This document shows, piece by piece, positions 49,139-57,736 of a DNA stretch of 64,000 bases (position 1 is its first letter; each line of letters starts with the position of its first letter). The stretch is from Streptomyces antarcticus. GTDB lineage: Bacteria; Actinomycetota; Actinomycetes; Streptomycetales; Streptomycetaceae. The notes beneath the pieces are model-generated. The model did no database searches and was not told where the DNA came from. It saw nothing but the letters and a program-made list of their open reading frames with translations. A program made the translations under genes and the position numbers. Location: positions 95,722-159,721 of the forward strand of contig NZ_JAPNLM010000019.1 of NCBI RefSeq assembly GCF_026627255.1. Direction: 5' to 3'.

Positions 49139-49168
49139 GTGACAGGCCGCTACGCGCGTAGATATGCT
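49139..49168 (+). promoter_or_regulatory. deoC promoter with operator in the spacer
   Basis: A housekeeping-type promoter: -35 GTGACA (49139-49144), an 18-base spacer, -10 TATGCT (49163-49168). The perfect operator CTACGCGCGTAG (49150-49161) fills the spacer, so a bound protein would exclude RNA polymerase. The predicted start point coincides with the GTG codons at 49172-49177, giving a leaderless message; no ribosome site is seen. Confidence 0.75.
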
Positions 49169-49174
49169 CATGTG

Positions 49175-50143
49175 GTGACCATGCCCACCACCCTCACCGC
49201 ATTCGCTGACGTGACGACGTCCGACAGTGCGCTGCGCCGCTTCCTGCACGGGCTGCCCGGCGTCGACGCTGTCGGCCTGGAGGCCCGCGCGGCCGCCCTC
49301 GGCACCCGTTCGATCAAGACGACGGCCAAGGCGTACGCCATCGACCTGGCCATCTCGATGATCGACCTGACGACCCTGGAAGGCGCGGACACCCCGGGCA
49401 AGGTCCGGGCGCTCTCCGCCAAGGCCGTCATCCCCGATCCGACCGACCGCACCGCCCCGACGACGGCCGCCGTCTGCGTGTACCCCGACATGGTGGCCAC
49501 CGCCAAGGCGGCGCTGAACGGCGCCGACGTCAAGGTGGCCTCCGTCGCCACGGCGTTCCCCGCCGGCCGCGCGGCCCTGCCCGTCAAGCTCGCGGACACC
49601 GCGGACGCCGTGGCCGCCGGCGCCGACGAGATCGACATGGTCATCGACCGTGGCGCCTTCCTCGCCGGCCGCTACCTGGACACGTACGAGCTGATCAGGG
49701 CCGTCAAGGAGGCCTGCGTCCGCCCCGACGGGACCGCGGCCCGCCTCAAGGTCATCTTCGAGACCGGCGAGCTGTCGACGTACGACAACATCCGCCGCGC
49801 CTCCTGGATCGGCATGATGGCCGGCGCCGACTTCATCAAGACGTCGACCGGAAAGGTCGGGGTGAACGCCACCCCCGCCAACACCCTGCTGATGCTCGAG
49901 GCCGTACGCGACTTCCGCGCGCAGACCGGCATCCAGATCGGCGTGAAGCCGGCCGGCGGCATCCGCACCACCAAGGACGCGATCAAGTTCCTGGTCCTGG
50001 TCAACGAGACCGTGGGCGAGGACTGGCTGAGCAACCACTGGTTCCGCTTCGGCGCCTCCAGCCTGCTCAACGACCTGTTGATGCAGCGCCAGAAGCTGAG
50101 CACCGGGCGTTACTCCGGTCCCGACTACGTGACGGTGGACTGA
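49175..50143 (+). CDS. deoC: Deoxyribose-phosphate aldolase
   Basis: 322-residue class I aldolase that splits 2-deoxyribose-5-phosphate to glyceraldehyde-3-phosphate and acetaldehyde. Family runs: LAISMIDLTTLEGADTPGKVRALSAKA, VASVATAFPAGRA, EIDMVIDRGAFLAGRY, VIFETGEL and ADFIKTSTGKVGVNAT with the Schiff-base Lys, then GVKPAGGIRT. It is longer than the 220-260-residue bacterial type and resembles the actinobacterial/animal form. Start codons GTG 49172, GTG 49175 and ATG 49181 are in frame; the leaderless promoter favours a GTG. The two ALDH genes downstream can take the acetaldehyde. Confidence 0.93.
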   Translation: MTMPTTLTAFADVTTSDSALRRFLHGLPGVDAVGLEARAAALGTRSIKTTAKAYAIDLAISMIDLTTLEGADTPGKVRALSAKAVIPDPTDRTAPTTAAVCVYPDMVATAKAALNGADVKVASVATAFPAGRAALPVKLADTADAVAAGADEIDMVIDRGAFLAGRYLDTYELIRAVKEACVRPDGTAARLKVIFETGELSTYDNIRRASWIGMMAGADFIKTSTGKVGVNATPANTLLMLEAVRDFRAQTGIQIGVKPAGGIRTTKDAIKFLVLVNETVGEDWLSNHWFRFGASSLLNDLLMQRQKLSTGRYSGPDYVTVD

Positions 50144-50148
50144 TCACC

Positions 50149-51585
50149 ATGGCATCCCTCTTCGAGTACGCACCGGCTCCCGAGTCCCGCTCGGTCGTCG
50201 ACATCGCCCCCTCCTACGGGCTCTTCATCGACGGCGAGTTCACCGAGGCCGCCGACGGCAAGGTCTTCAAGACCGTCTCCCCGTCGTCCGAGGAAGTCCT
50301 CGCCGAGATCGCCCAGGCGGGCGCCGCCGACGTGGAACGCGCCGTCAAGGCCGCCCGCAGGGCCTTCGAGAAGTGGTCCGCGCTGCCGGGCTCCGAGCGC
50401 GCCAAGTACCTCTTCCGCATCGCCCGGATCATCCAGGAGCGCAGCCGCGAGCTGGCCGTCCTGGAGACCCTGGACAACGGCAAGCCGATCAGGGAGACCC
50501 GCGACGCGGACCTCCCGCTGGTCGCCGCGCACTTCTTCTACTACGCGGGGTGGGCCGACAAGCTCGACCACGCGGGCTACGGCGCGAACCCCCGCCCGCT
50601 CGGCGTGGCCGGCCAGATCATCCCCTGGAACTTCCCGCTCCTCATGCTCGCGTGGAAGATCGCCCCGGCGCTCGCCACCGGCAACACCGTCGTCCTCAAG
50701 CCCGCCGAGACCACGCCCCTGTCGGCGCTGTTCTTCGCGGACATCTGCCGCCAGGCGGGCCTGCCCAAGGGCGTCGTCAACATCCTGACCGGCTACGGCG
50801 ACGCGGGCGCGGCCCTCGTCGAGCACCCGGACGTCAACAAGGTCGCCTTCACCGGCTCCACGGCCGTCGGCAAGCGCATCGCCCGCACGGTCGCCGGCAC
50901 CGACAAGAAGGTCACCCTGGAGCTGGGCGGCAAGGGCGCCAACATCGTCTTCGACGACGCCCCCATCGACCAGGCCGTCGAGGGCATCGTCACCGGCATC
51001 TTCTTCAACCAGGGCCAGGTCTGCTGCGCGGGCTCGCGCCTGCTGGTCCAGGAGTCGATCCACGACGAACTGCTGGACTCGCTCAAGCGCCGCCTCTCCT
51101 CGCTGCGCCTGGGCGACCCGCTCGACAAGAACACCGACATCGGCGCGATCAACTCCGCCGAGCAGCTCGCCCGGATCACCGCGCTCGCCGAGACCGGAGA
51201 GGCCGAGGGCGCCGAGCGCTGGTCCCCGGAGTGCGAGCTGCCGTCCGCCGGCTACTGGTTCGCCCCGACGCTCTTCACGAACGTCACCCAGGCGCACACC
51301 GTCGCCCGCGACGAGATCTTCGGCCCGGTGCTGTCCGTGCTGACCTTCCGCACGCCCGACGAGGCGGTCGCGAAGGCCAACAACAGCCAGTACGGTCTCT
51401 CCGCCGGCATCTGGACGGAGAAGGGCTCGCGCATCCTGGCGGTCGCGGGCAAGCTCCGCGCGGGTGTCGTCTGGGCCAACACGTTCAACAAGTTCGACCC
51501 GACCTCGCCGTTCGGCGGCTACAAGGAGTCGGGCTTCGGGCGCGAAGGCGGCCGTCACGGCCTGGAGGGGTACCTCGATGTCTGA
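50149..51585 (+). CDS. Aldehyde dehydrogenase, complete
   Basis: 478-residue NAD(P)-dependent enzyme with IIPWNFPLLMLAWKIAPALATGNTVVLKPAE, FTGSTAVGKRIARTVAG for the cofactor fold, LELGGKGANIVFDDA with the general-base Glu, and GQVCCAGSRLLVQ with the catalytic Cys near residue 290. It starts five bases after the deoC stop, so it should oxidise the acetaldehyde DeoC makes to acetate. Its 3' end overlaps the next ALDH gene by eight bases. Confidence 0.93.
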   Translation: MASLFEYAPAPESRSVVDIAPSYGLFIDGEFTEAADGKVFKTVSPSSEEVLAEIAQAGAADVERAVKAARRAFEKWSALPGSERAKYLFRIARIIQERSRELAVLETLDNGKPIRETRDADLPLVAAHFFYYAGWADKLDHAGYGANPRPLGVAGQIIPWNFPLLMLAWKIAPALATGNTVVLKPAETTPLSALFFADICRQAGLPKGVVNILTGYGDAGAALVEHPDVNKVAFTGSTAVGKRIARTVAGTDKKVTLELGGKGANIVFDDAPIDQAVEGIVTGIFFNQGQVCCAGSRLLVQESIHDELLDSLKRRLSSLRLGDPLDKNTDIGAINSAEQLARITALAETGEAEGAERWSPECELPSAGYWFAPTLFTNVTQAHTVARDEIFGPVLSVLTFRTPDEAVAKANNSQYGLSAGIWTEKGSRILAVAGKLRAGVVWANTFNKFDPTSPFGGYKESGFGREGGRHGLEGYLDV

Positions 51586-52492
51586 GTCGTCGTCGACGCG
51601 TCTGAGTGTCTTCAAGACCTACAAGCTGTACGTCGGGGGCAAGTTCCCCCGCTCCGAGAGCGGCCGGGTGTACGAAGTGACCGCCAAAACATCGTCGGGC
51701 GGCAAGGGCAAGTGGCTGGCCAACGCCCCGCTGTCCTCCCGCAAGGACGCCCGTGACGCGGTCGTCGCCGCCCGCAAGGCCTTCGGCGGCTGGTCGGGCG
51801 CGACCGCGTACAACCGCGGCCAGATCCTCTACCGCGTCGCCGAGATGCTGGAGGGCCGCCGCGAGCAGTTCGTCCGCGAGGTCGGCGAGGCCGAGGGCCT
51901 GTCCAAGTCCAAGGCGGCCGCCGTCGTGGACGCGGCCATCGACCGCTGGGTCTGGTACGCGGGCTGGACCGACAAGATCGGCCAGCTCGTCGGCGGCGCC
52001 AACCCCGTCGCGGGCCCGTATCTCAACCTCTCCACCCCGGAGCCGACCGGTGTGGTCACGGTCGTGGCCCCGCAGGACTCCTCGTTCCTGGGCCTGGTCT
52101 CCGTGATCGCCCCGGTGATCGCGACGGGCAACACGGCCGTGGTCATCGCCAGCGAGAAGTCCCCGCTCCCCGCCCTCTCCCTGGGCGAGGTGCTGGCCAC
52201 CTCCGACCTGCCGGGCGGCGTGGTCAACATCCTGTCCGGCAAGGCCGCCGAGATGGGCCCGCACCTGGCCTCCCACCAGGACGTCAACGCGATCGACCTG
52301 GCCGGGGCCGGTGCGGAGCTCGCCAAGGAGCTGGAGATCGCCGCGGCCGACAACCTCAAGCGCGTCCTGCGTCCACAGCCTGTGGACGACTGGACCGCCG
52401 ACCCGGGCACCGCGCGCATGACGCCGTTCCTGGAGACCAAGACCGTCTGGCACCCCACGGGTTCGCTGGGCGCGGGCGGCTCCTCGTACTAG
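51578..52492 (+). CDS. Aldehyde dehydrogenase-like protein lacking the catalytic half
   Basis: 304-residue protein matching only the N-terminal (NAD-binding) part of the ALDH fold: KLYVGGKFPRSESGRVYEV, RDAVVAARKAFGGWSGATAYNRGQILYRVAEMLEGR, PTGVVTVVAPQDSSFLGLVSVIAPVIATGNTAVVIASEKSPLPALSLGE. There is no catalytic Cys or general-base Glu block. Together with the complete ALDH upstream it mirrors the two-domain ALDH16 family, whose second domain is also inactive. It is translationally coupled (eight-base overlap) and likely forms a complex with the active subunit. Confidence 0.82.
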   Translation: MSESSSTRLSVFKTYKLYVGGKFPRSESGRVYEVTAKTSSGGKGKWLANAPLSSRKDARDAVVAARKAFGGWSGATAYNRGQILYRVAEMLEGRREQFVREVGEAEGLSKSKAAAVVDAAIDRWVWYAGWTDKIGQLVGGANPVAGPYLNLSTPEPTGVVTVVAPQDSSFLGLVSVIAPVIATGNTAVVIASEKSPLPALSLGEVLATSDLPGGVVNILSGKAAEMGPHLASHQDVNAIDLAGAGAELAKELEIAAADNLKRVLRPQPVDDWTADPGTARMTPFLETKTVWHPTGSLGAGGSSY

Positions 52493-52537
52493 CGGGCCCC
52501 CCGCGGGCCCCCCGTACGGGAGGGCCCCACACGAACC

Positions 52538-52570
52538 GGCCCCGGCAGCGTCCCCCGCGCTGCCGGGGCC
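52538..52570 (+). terminator. Terminator after the deoC-ALDH operon
   Basis: Perfect 13-bp stem GGCCCCGGCAGCG / CGCTGCCGGGGCC (52538-52550, 52558-52570), seven-base loop, then TTCC. It lies 46 bases after the stop of the second ALDH gene. Confidence 0.8.
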
Positions 52571-52589
52571 TTCCCGTGTCCGCGGCCCG

Positions 52590-52940
52590 CTACTTCTGCG
52601 GGAGGGCCGGTCCGAGCAGCGAGGTCACCGCCGCGGTCGGCAGCTCGCCGACCGACGGCCCCTGCGTCAGGATGCCGGTGACCATGCCGGTGCCGACGGA
52701 CGGGAAGTCCGCGACCTTCGTGGCCACGCCGTTGTCGAGCGGGTCCACGCCGGTGTGCGCGAGGGGGTTCACCTTGAGGTTCGAGACGGGGTCGGCGACC
52801 CCGGCCAAGGCCGCAGGTACGGACAGCTCACCGGCCTGGGCGCCCCCGGCGGCCATGGCCAGCGCCGCGCCTGCCATGGAGACGGTCAGGCCCGCGGCGC
52901 GGAGCCGGTTCGGGGTGGAGGGGGCTGCGTGACGTGCCAT
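52590..52940 (-). CDS. Small secreted protein
   Basis: 116 residues: basic N-terminus, signal RAAGLTVSMAGAALAMAAGGAQA, then a mature part, GELSVPAALAGVADPVSNLKVNPLAHTGVDPLDNGVATKVADFPSVGTG, of the kind seen in chaplin-like and other small exported Streptomyces proteins, but without chaplin motifs or Cys. No function. ATG at 52940; it converges with the ALDH operon terminator. Confidence 0.75.
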   Translation of the reverse strand: MARHAAPSTPNRLRAAGLTVSMAGAALAMAAGGAQAGELSVPAALAGVADPVSNLKVNPLAHTGVDPLDNGVATKVADFPSVGTGMVTGILTQGPSVGELPTAAVTSLLGPALPQK

Positions 52941-53060
52941 GGGAATCCCGCCTGAGGTCGTAGTCGCGTGCGCACGCAGCGTAGTTGAGGTGTGATCCTC
53001 GATACCAACCGGCCACCGGGAGGGTCCCCTACCCGGGGGAATGGTTCAGACTGGTGTCCC

Positions 53061-53705
53061 GTGAGCTCCTCCTCTCCTTCGCCGACCCGAGTCGTCCTGC
53101 TGACCGGTCCGTCGGGCTCCGGTAAATCCTCCCTGGCCGCCCGCTCGGGGCTGCCCGTGCTGCGCCTCGACGACTTCTACAAGGAGGGCGACGACCCCAC
53201 CCTCCCCCTGGTCGCCGGCAGCTCCGACATCGACTGGGACGCCCCGGGCTCCTGGGACGCGGCCGCGGCGGTCGCCGCGATCGCCGAGCTCTGCGCGACG
53301 GGCCGCACCGAGATCCCGGTCTACGACATCGCGACCAGCTCCCGCACGGGCACCGGGACCCTGGACATCGCCCGCTCCCCGCGGACCCCGCTGTTCATCG
53401 CGGAGGGCATCTTCGCCGCCGACATCGCGACCCGCTGCCAGGAACTGGGCCTGCTGGCCGACGCCCTGTGCCTGCGGGGGCGCCCCTCGACGACGTTCCG
53501 GCGGCGCCTCGCCCGCGACCTGCGGGAGGGCCGCAAGTCGGTTCCGTTCCTGCTGCGCCGGGGCTGGCGGCTGATGCGGGCCGAGCGGGGCATCGTGGCC
53601 CGGCACACCGCCCTGGGCGCGCACGCCTGCGCCCGGGACGAGGCCCTGGGCCGACTGGCCGCCGCGGCGGCGGGCCGCCACCGCACGGCCGCCACCACGG
53701 TGTAG
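53061..53705 (+). CDS. Uridine kinase-like P-loop ATPase
   Basis: 214-residue protein with Walker A GPSGSGKSSLAARSG near residue 18, LRLDDFYKEGDDPTLP with the D-D-F-Y motif of uridine/phosphoribulokinases, DWDAPGSWD, and EIPVYDIATSSRTG. These fit the uridine kinase group, which salvages uridine or cytidine to monophosphates. GTG at 53061 is chosen since the conserved part starts at VVLLTGPSGSG. Neighbouring nucleoside genes fit a salvage role, but no operator of the shared type precedes it. A bidirectional terminator follows. Confidence 0.82.
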   Translation: MSSSSPSPTRVVLLTGPSGSGKSSLAARSGLPVLRLDDFYKEGDDPTLPLVAGSSDIDWDAPGSWDAAAAVAAIAELCATGRTEIPVYDIATSSRTGTGTLDIARSPRTPLFIAEGIFAADIATRCQELGLLADALCLRGRPSTTFRRRLARDLREGRKSVPFLLRRGWRLMRAERGIVARHTALGAHACARDEALGRLAAAAAGRHRTAATTV

Positions 53706-53715
53706 GCGCACGGGG

Positions 53716-53765
53716 CCGCCGTCGGCAGAGGCCCCGTCGGCAGAGGCCCCGCCAGCGGAGGCCCG
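53716..53765. repeat. 15-bp imperfect tandem repeat after the kinase gene
   Basis: Three and a half copies of a GCCCCGTCGGCAGAG-like 15-mer follow the kinase stop codon. No reading frame. Slippage array. Confidence 0.6.
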
Positions 53766-53786
53766 CCCGCCGGGCTCCGGGCATGC

Positions 53787-53834
53787 GAAAGGGCGGGAAC
53801 GAGCGGACCCCCGTCCGCTCGTTCCCGCCCTTTC
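53787..53834. terminator. Bidirectional terminator between kinase and sigQ
   Basis: Perfect 22-bp inverted repeat (53787-53808 with 53813-53834, left arm GAAAGGGCGGGAAC) and a four-base loop CCCC. It ends both the plus-strand kinase and the minus-strand sigQ transcripts. Confidence 0.85.
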
Positions 53835-53898
53835 CCCCCGTTCCCCGTCCCACCCCCGCAGGACGGGCCCCCGGCCCGATGGTCCGTACGGCGGCGCG

Positions 53899-54612
53899 TT
53901 ACGCCACCAGCTCCTCGAAGGACTCCGCCTCGTCGTTGCCGAAGCTCAGTGCCTCGTCGTCCCGCAGCCGCCGCAGCGACCGCCAGATGCTCGACTTCAC
54001 CGTGCCGACGCTGATCCCCAGGATCTCGGCGATCTCCGGGTCGGTACGGCCCTCGTAGTAGCGCAGCACCAGCATCGTGCGCTGCGGCTCGGGGATCCGG
54101 GCCAGCGCCTGCCACAGCACCGCGCGCAGCTCCGTGCCGCGCATCGCGTCCGTGTCCGATGCCGTCTCCGGCAGCTCCTCCGTCGGGTACTCGTTCAGCT
54201 TCCGCCGGCGCCAGGCGCTGATGTGCAGGTTCGTCATCGTGCGGCGCAGGTACCCGCCGACGGCGGCCTTGTCGCTGATGCGGTCCCAGGCCCGGTACGT
54301 GGAGAACAGCGCGCTCTGCAGCAGGTCCTCGGCCTCGTGCCGGTCACCGGTGAGGTGGAAGGCCGTCGCGTAGAGGGCGGACCGGCGCTCCTGGACGTAC
54401 GCCGTGAATTCGGCCTCCGCGGCGGCGGACGGCCGCGCCGCCGGCGCCGGCGCCGGGACGGCGGTGGTCGGCTGGTACGTGTTCGCGTCGATGGCCACCA
54501 CGTGCGACTGCCGGGGGCGGGCGACCGCGACCGTACGGACACCCGCCCGGCGGTTCACATCGTGCAGCCGCGTGACAACCGCGCTGGTGCTGGTGCTGTG
54601 CAGCGTGTTCAT
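53899..54612 (-). CDS. sigQ: SigE-family ECF sigma factor, SigQ
   Basis: 237-residue ECF sigma factor. Region 2 is AEFTAYVQERRSALYATAFHLTGDRHEAEDLLQSALFSTYRAWDRI, region 4 is IPEPQRTMLVLRYYEGRTDPEIAEILGISVGTVKSSIWRSLRRLR. The N-terminal 65 residues are an extension. Position divergent from afsQ1 matches sigQ in S. coelicolor, where it is controlled by AfsQ1. ATG at 54612. A perfect AfsQ1-type box lies in the 177-base divergent region. Confidence 0.85.
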   Translation of the reverse strand: MNTLHSTSTSAVVTRLHDVNRRAGVRTVAVARPRQSHVVAIDANTYQPTTAVPAPAPAARPSAAAEAEFTAYVQERRSALYATAFHLTGDRHEAEDLLQSALFSTYRAWDRISDKAAVGGYLRRTMTNLHISAWRRRKLNEYPTEELPETASDTDAMRGTELRAVLWQALARIPEPQRTMLVLRYYEGRTDPEIAEILGISVGTVKSSIWRSLRRLRDDEALSFGNDEAESFEELVA

Positions 54613-54704
54613 CTCGCGCCCCCCGTCGTGGAGTCTGCTCCGGTCCGTGCTTCGTTCGATGACTGAAGCCTGCCGGGCCGACTTAACCGGGGTGTCCGTC
54701 GTCT

Positions 54705-54720
54705 GTCACAGGCCTGTCAC
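54705..54720. promoter_or_regulatory. AfsQ1 binding box between sigQ and afsQ1
   Basis: GTCAC-AGGCCT-GTCAC, an exact fit to the AfsQ1 consensus GTnAC-n6-GTnAC known from S. coelicolor. It lies 92 bases from the sigQ start and 69 bases from the afsQ1 start, in the place where AfsQ1 controls sigQ and its own gene. Confidence 0.85.
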
Positions 54721-54789
54721 AGCGGCCCTGTCGAGATCGCCCGCCCCCGACGGTCGAACTCCCGACGGCCGATGGGACAGAATGAGCCC

Positions 54790-55467
54790 GTGCCCTTCCT
54801 GTTGCTGATCGAGGACGACGACGCCATCCGCACGGCCCTCGAACTCTCCCTGTCACGCCAGGGCCACCGAGTGGCCACCGCGGCGACGGGAGAGGACGGC
54901 CTGAAACTGCTGCGCGAGCAGCGGCCCGATCTCATCGTGCTGGACGTCATGCTGCCCGGGATCGACGGCTTCGAGGTGTGCCGCCGCATCCGCCGCACCG
55001 ACCAGCTGCCGATCATCCTGCTCACCGCGCGCAGCGACGACATCGACGTGGTCGTCGGCCTGGAGTCCGGCGCCGACGACTACGTGGTCAAGCCCGTCCA
55101 GGGCCGGGTCCTCGATGCCCGCATCCGGGCCGTGCTGCGCCGCGGCGAGCGCGAGTCCACCGACTCGGCGAGCTTCGGCTCGCTGGTCATCGACCGCGCC
55201 GCCATGACCGTCACGAAGAACGGCGAGGACCTCCAGCTCACGCCGACCGAGCTGAGGCTGCTCCTCGAACTCAGCCGCCGGCCCGGCCAGGCGCTGTCCC
55301 GCCAGCAGTTGCTGCGCCTCGTCTGGGAGCACGACTACCTCGGCGACTCGCGGCTCGTCGACGCCTGCGTGCAGCGGCTGCGCGCCAAGGTCGAGGACGT
55401 GCCGTCCTCGCCCACGCTGATCCGTACCGTCCGCGGCGTCGGGTACCGCCTGGACTCGCCGCAGTGA
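54790..55467 (+). CDS. afsQ1: Response regulator AfsQ1
   Basis: 225-residue OmpR-type response regulator. Receiver domain PFLLLIEDDDAIRTALELSLSRQG... with phospho-acceptor Asp in LIVLDVMLPG and the conserved Lys in DYVVKPV; the winged-helix DNA-binding domain begins about residue 125 and ends RTVRGVGYRLDSPQ. In S. coelicolor it links nitrogen state to antibiotic production. GTG at 54790 gives the S. coelicolor length; its stop overlaps afsQ2 (GTGA). Confidence 0.95.
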   Translation: MPFLLLIEDDDAIRTALELSLSRQGHRVATAATGEDGLKLLREQRPDLIVLDVMLPGIDGFEVCRRIRRTDQLPIILLTARSDDIDVVVGLESGADDYVVKPVQGRVLDARIRAVLRRGERESTDSASFGSLVIDRAAMTVTKNGEDLQLTPTELRLLLELSRRPGQALSRQQLLRLVWEHDYLGDSRLVDACVQRLRAKVEDVPSSPTLIRTVRGVGYRLDSPQ

Positions 55468-56948
55468 TCCGGGCGCTGCTCGCGGGCCGGCGCTGGACCA
55501 GCCTGCGGCTGCGGCTCCTCGTGGTCTTCGCGCTGGTCGCGCTGACCGCCGCGGTCTCCGCCTCCGGGATCGCGTACTGGCTCAACCGCGAGGCGGTCCT
55601 GACCCGTACGCAGGACGCCGCCCTCGGCGACTTCCGGCAGGAGATGCAGAACCGGGCCGCCGCGCTCCCCGCGGACCCGACCGCCGAGGAGATGCAGCGG
55701 ACCGCCGAGCTGATGGCGGGCAGCAGCCCCGGGTACAGCGTGCTCCTGGTGAACGAGGGCGAGGACGGCCGCGAGGTGTTCGGCGCGGCGGGGCCCGACG
55801 CCTTCGGGCTGGACGACGTACCGCGGTCGCTGCGGCACGCGGTCGACGACCGGCAGAAGACGACGTCGGCGAACGACTCCGAGTACCACGTGTACTGGCA
55901 GCGGACGAAGCCGCAGGGCAACCCGTACCTGGTCGGCGGGACGCGGATCGTGGGCGGCGGGCCGACCGGCTACATGTACAAGTCCCTCGCGCAGGAGCGC
56001 GACGACCTGAACGCGCTGGGCTGGTCGCTGACGATCGCCACCGGACTGGCCCTGCTCTGCTCGGCGCTGCTCGCGCAGGCCGCGGCGCGGACCGTGCTCA
56101 AGCCCGTGCAGCGCCTCGGCGACGCGGCGCGGCGGCTCGGCGAGGGCGAGCTGGACCACCGGCTGGCCGTGTCGGGGACGGACGAACTCGCGGACCTGTC
56201 GCACACCTTCAACAAGACGGCGGAGGCGCTGGAGAAGAAGGTCGCCGACATGAGCGCGCGCGAGGAGTCCAGCCGGCGCTTCGTCGCGGACATGTCGCAC
56301 GAGCTGCGCACGCCGCTGACGGCGCTGACCGCGGTGGCGGAGGTGCTGGAGGAGGAGGCCGACCACCTCGACCCGATGATCGCGCCGGCGGTGGCGCTGG
56401 TCGTGAGCGAGACGCGGCGCCTCAACGACCTGGTGGAGAACCTGATGGAGGTCACCCGCTTCGACGCGGGGACGGCCCGGCTGGTGCTCGACGACGTGAA
56501 CGTCGCCGACCAGGTCACCGCGTGCATCGACGCGCGGGCGTGGCTCGACGCGGTCGAACTCGACGCGGAGCGGGGCATCGTGGCGCGGCTCGACCCGCGC
56601 CGTCTCGACGTCATCCTCGCCAACCTGATCGGCAACGCGCTCAAGCACGGCGGCTCGCCGGTGCGGGTGTCGCTGGCCGTGGAGGGGGAGTGGCTGGTGA
56701 TCGCGGTGCGCGACAACGGGCCGGGCATTCCCGAGGAGGTGCTGCCGCACGTCTTCGACCGGTTCTACAAGGCGAGCGCGTCGCGGCCGAAGTCGGACGG
56801 CAGCGGGCTCGGCCTGTCGATCGCGATGGAGAACGCGCACATCCACGGCGGCGACATCACCGCGGCCAACGGGGCGGGGGGCGGTGCGCTGTTCACGCTG
56901 CGGCTGCCCGTGGACGTGGGGAAGGTGATCGAGGATGACGAGGAGTAG
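55464..56948 (+). CDS. afsQ2: Sensor histidine kinase AfsQ2
   Basis: 494-residue membrane kinase. First span LRLLVVFALVALTAAVSASGIAYWL, a sensory periplasmic part of about 140 residues, second span WSLTIATGLALLCSALLAQAA, a HAMP domain (RTVLKPVQRLGDAARRLGEGELDHRL), the H-box FVADMSHELRTPLTAL with the phospho-accepting His, N-box LIGNALKHGG, and G-boxes VRDNGPGIP and SGLGLSIAMENAHIHGG. GTG overlaps the afsQ1 stop. It signals through AfsQ1. Confidence 0.95.
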   Translation: MIRALLAGRRWTSLRLRLLVVFALVALTAAVSASGIAYWLNREAVLTRTQDAALGDFRQEMQNRAAALPADPTAEEMQRTAELMAGSSPGYSVLLVNEGEDGREVFGAAGPDAFGLDDVPRSLRHAVDDRQKTTSANDSEYHVYWQRTKPQGNPYLVGGTRIVGGGPTGYMYKSLAQERDDLNALGWSLTIATGLALLCSALLAQAAARTVLKPVQRLGDAARRLGEGELDHRLAVSGTDELADLSHTFNKTAEALEKKVADMSAREESSRRFVADMSHELRTPLTALTAVAEVLEEEADHLDPMIAPAVALVVSETRRLNDLVENLMEVTRFDAGTARLVLDDVNVADQVTACIDARAWLDAVELDAERGIVARLDPRRLDVILANLIGNALKHGGSPVRVSLAVEGEWLVIAVRDNGPGIPEEVLPHVFDRFYKASASRPKSDGSGLGLSIAMENAHIHGGDITAANGAGGGALFTLRLPVDVGKVIEDDEE

Positions 56949-57627
56949 GAGGGCGGCGCGCGGCGGGGCCGGGCGGGCGCCGGCGCCGCTGGGCCTGAGG
57001 GGCGGCCTGACGGGCCTGACGGGCCTGACGGGCCTGGCGGTCGTGGCGGGCCTGGTGTCCGGGTGCGGGATCCGGGCGACGACCGTGCCGGTGGACGTGG
57101 GGCCGGCGCCCTCGCGGGTGTCGTGCGACACCCCGGACCAGGCGTCCGGGCAGGGCGGGGTACAGGGCTTCCGTGCCTCGGTGGAACTGGTCTGCGGATC
57201 GCAGCTGGTGGGGGTGGAACGGATCGTCCCGGTGCCCGAGAAGCGGGTCGTACGGGATCCCGTGGCGCTGGTCGCGCAGGCGCTGCTGGAGGCGCTGGAG
57301 AAGTCGCCCTCGGCCCAGGAACGGGACGCCGGCTTCAGCACCGGGGTGCCCTCGGGGCTGACGGCGGGCGCGCCGAGGCCGGGCGACCCGGCGGGCGCGG
57401 TGCGCCTGAGCCGCAAGCCGGAGGACCTGCCGCCGGTGGCGCTGTCGCAGATCGTCTGCACGCTGGCGGGCAACGAGGCGGTGTCGGCGGGCCCCGGGCC
57501 GGTGGTCCTGGGCGGTCCCGACGCGGATCCGCCGCGGGCGTGGGAGTGCACGGACGCGGTGCGTTCGCGGCCGGAGTCGGTGCCGACGCTGGGCGAACTC
57601 GTACGACCGTCGGCGACCCCGTCTTGA
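56935..57627 (+). CDS. Lipoprotein linked to AfsQ2
   Basis: 230-residue protein starting within the end of afsQ2. It has a basic N-terminus, a signal peptide GLTGLTGLTGLAVVAGLVSGC and a mature part RATTVPVDVGPAPSRVSCDTP...QGFRASVELVCGSQLVGVERIVPV with several Cys. The position equals the lipoprotein SCO4905 in S. coelicolor, part of the same system. It may sense at the cell surface for AfsQ2. GLTGLTGL repeats reflect DNA slippage in a GGGCCTGAC unit (57006-57035). Confidence 0.85.
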   Translation: MTRSRRAARGGAGRAPAPLGLRGGLTGLTGLTGLAVVAGLVSGCGIRATTVPVDVGPAPSRVSCDTPDQASGQGGVQGFRASVELVCGSQLVGVERIVPVPEKRVVRDPVALVAQALLEALEKSPSAQERDAGFSTGVPSGLTAGAPRPGDPAGAVRLSRKPEDLPPVALSQIVCTLAGNEAVSAGPGPVVLGGPDADPPRAWECTDAVRSRPESVPTLGELVRPSATPS

Positions 57628-57736
57628 CGCACCGCCCGCACGGCTCGGCGCCGCCGCGCCCTGCCTTCTCGACACCCCGCCCGAACGGCTCGGCGCCGGC
57701 GAGCGGGGCGGGCTCGTGGTCCTGCGGCGCAGGCGA

